Assembly: GCF_963422355.1 (NCBI RefSeq)
Contig: NC_085102.1
Coordinates: 157,501-221,500, forward strand
Length of the DNA stretch: 64,000 nucleotides
Direction of reading: 5' to 3'
DNA from: Corticium candelabrum
Taxonomy: Eukaryota; Porifera; Homoscleromorpha; Homosclerophorida; Plakinidae
Below are positions 63,545-64,000 of this stretch, one piece after another; position 1 is the stretch's first letter, and each line of letters starts with the position of its first letter. The notes beneath the pieces were generated by a model, which had not been told where the DNA came from, searched no databases, and saw nothing but the letters and a program-made list of their open reading frames with translations. Position numbers and translations under genes: made by a program.

Positions 63545-64000
63545 ATATCCGGGGTCTGTTTGTCTGTCTGTCAGTTAAATCTTTATATATTTTTATGCAT
63601 CAAAGCTAATACAGCTAGATGAAACTAAAGTAACATCATGTAATGAACAATAAGTGTCACAACTACAACTATAGATTACAGAAATACATAAAAAGTAGAA
63701 GTAAAAGCTAGCCTACGAACCAAAACTTAGTTTACTGAATTGAAAATTGAACAACATCTAGACTCTGGCCAGCTTTCTGTCCACATGTTACTCTGATCAT
63801 CTTTCTAGCCAACACTAAGGCATTGCAATGCTGAAGTTGTATTGACAAGTGTCTTCTCCAATGAGTCTTAAGATCTGTCTGTGTCTGTGTGTGGTATCAT
63901 CTAGTTTCTATCCAGTCTTAATAAAATGTCTTTGTGACTAGGTTCTCACTGTAACCATGCCTGTTCAGAAGAATATATGTTAAAATACTTGAGTGAGACA
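63545..64000 (-). mobile_element. RLE-type LINE copy E, 3' end (runs off window)
   Basis: Short TCTG tract (63559-63573), then an A-rich 3' UTR, then minus-strand C-terminal residues LSIQLQHCNALVLARKMIRV (about 63780-63860) comparable with the VRLFQFNARMI-type ends of the other copies. Coding upstream is outside the window. Confidence 0.65.

Overview
This window is animal nuclear DNA. Host genes are split by short GT-AG introns (about 40 bp to a few kb), simple repeats are dense, and LINEs, LTR elements and small inverted-repeat DNA transposons are mixed together. A THAP-type fragment, an AAK1/BMP2K-type kinase, METTL15, PIH1D2 and TP53RK homologues point to Metazoa. The compact genes with back-to-back promoters would fit an early-branching, sponge-like animal, but the phylum is inference only. 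No tRNA, rRNA or CRISPR array was seen.

Layout. 0-4.1 kb: 3' part of a METTL15-like rRNA methyltransferase gene (+). 4.1-11.8 kb: no host gene recognised; at least four inverted-repeat DNA elements (foldback, pogo/Tigger-like, PIF/Harbinger-like, one with a 5-bp target duplication) and one copy of a Helitron-like repeat. 11.9-17.2 kb: a broken copy of a repetitive gene with a PIN/FEN-like core and a CXC cysteine-rich tail, split by a Harbinger-like MITE. 17.2-23.9 kb: simple repeats, a pentamer-like array, two pieces of RLE-type LINE, a MITE and the second Helitron-like copy. 23.9-38.4 kb: the host gene core, with SAR1 (-), TP53RK/Bud32 (+), an AAK1/BMP2K-like kinase (-, 10 exons, 838 aa), EIF2B5 (+, single exon) and a secreted nucleoside hydrolase (-). 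38.4-44.7 kb: MRPS12 (+), whose single intron holds an LTR element inside a MITE. 45-46.1 kb: gypsy fragment. 46.6-52.3 kb: PIH1D2-like gene (+), with two unrecognised minus-strand exons in an intron. 52.4-64 kb: head-to-tail minus-strand LINE copies, one split by a Ty3/gypsy element.

How genes sit together. Three divergent pairs (SAR1/TP53RK, kinase/EIF2B5, nucleoside hydrolase/MRPS12) have start codons about 80-105 bp apart, so each pair very likely shares a promoter. Products are housekeeping: ER export, tRNA t6A modification, endocytic kinase signalling, translation initiation, nucleoside salvage, the mitochondrial ribosome and dynein/R2TP-type chaperoning. Mobile DNA is concentrated in introns and between these blocks.

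The items most worth a second look are the CXC/PIN-like repetitive gene, the Helitron-like pair (one copy has a canonical 3' hairpin plus CTAG end 25 bp from a SAR1 exon), the LINE family whose copies end in GACA-type arrays, and the precise nested insertions.
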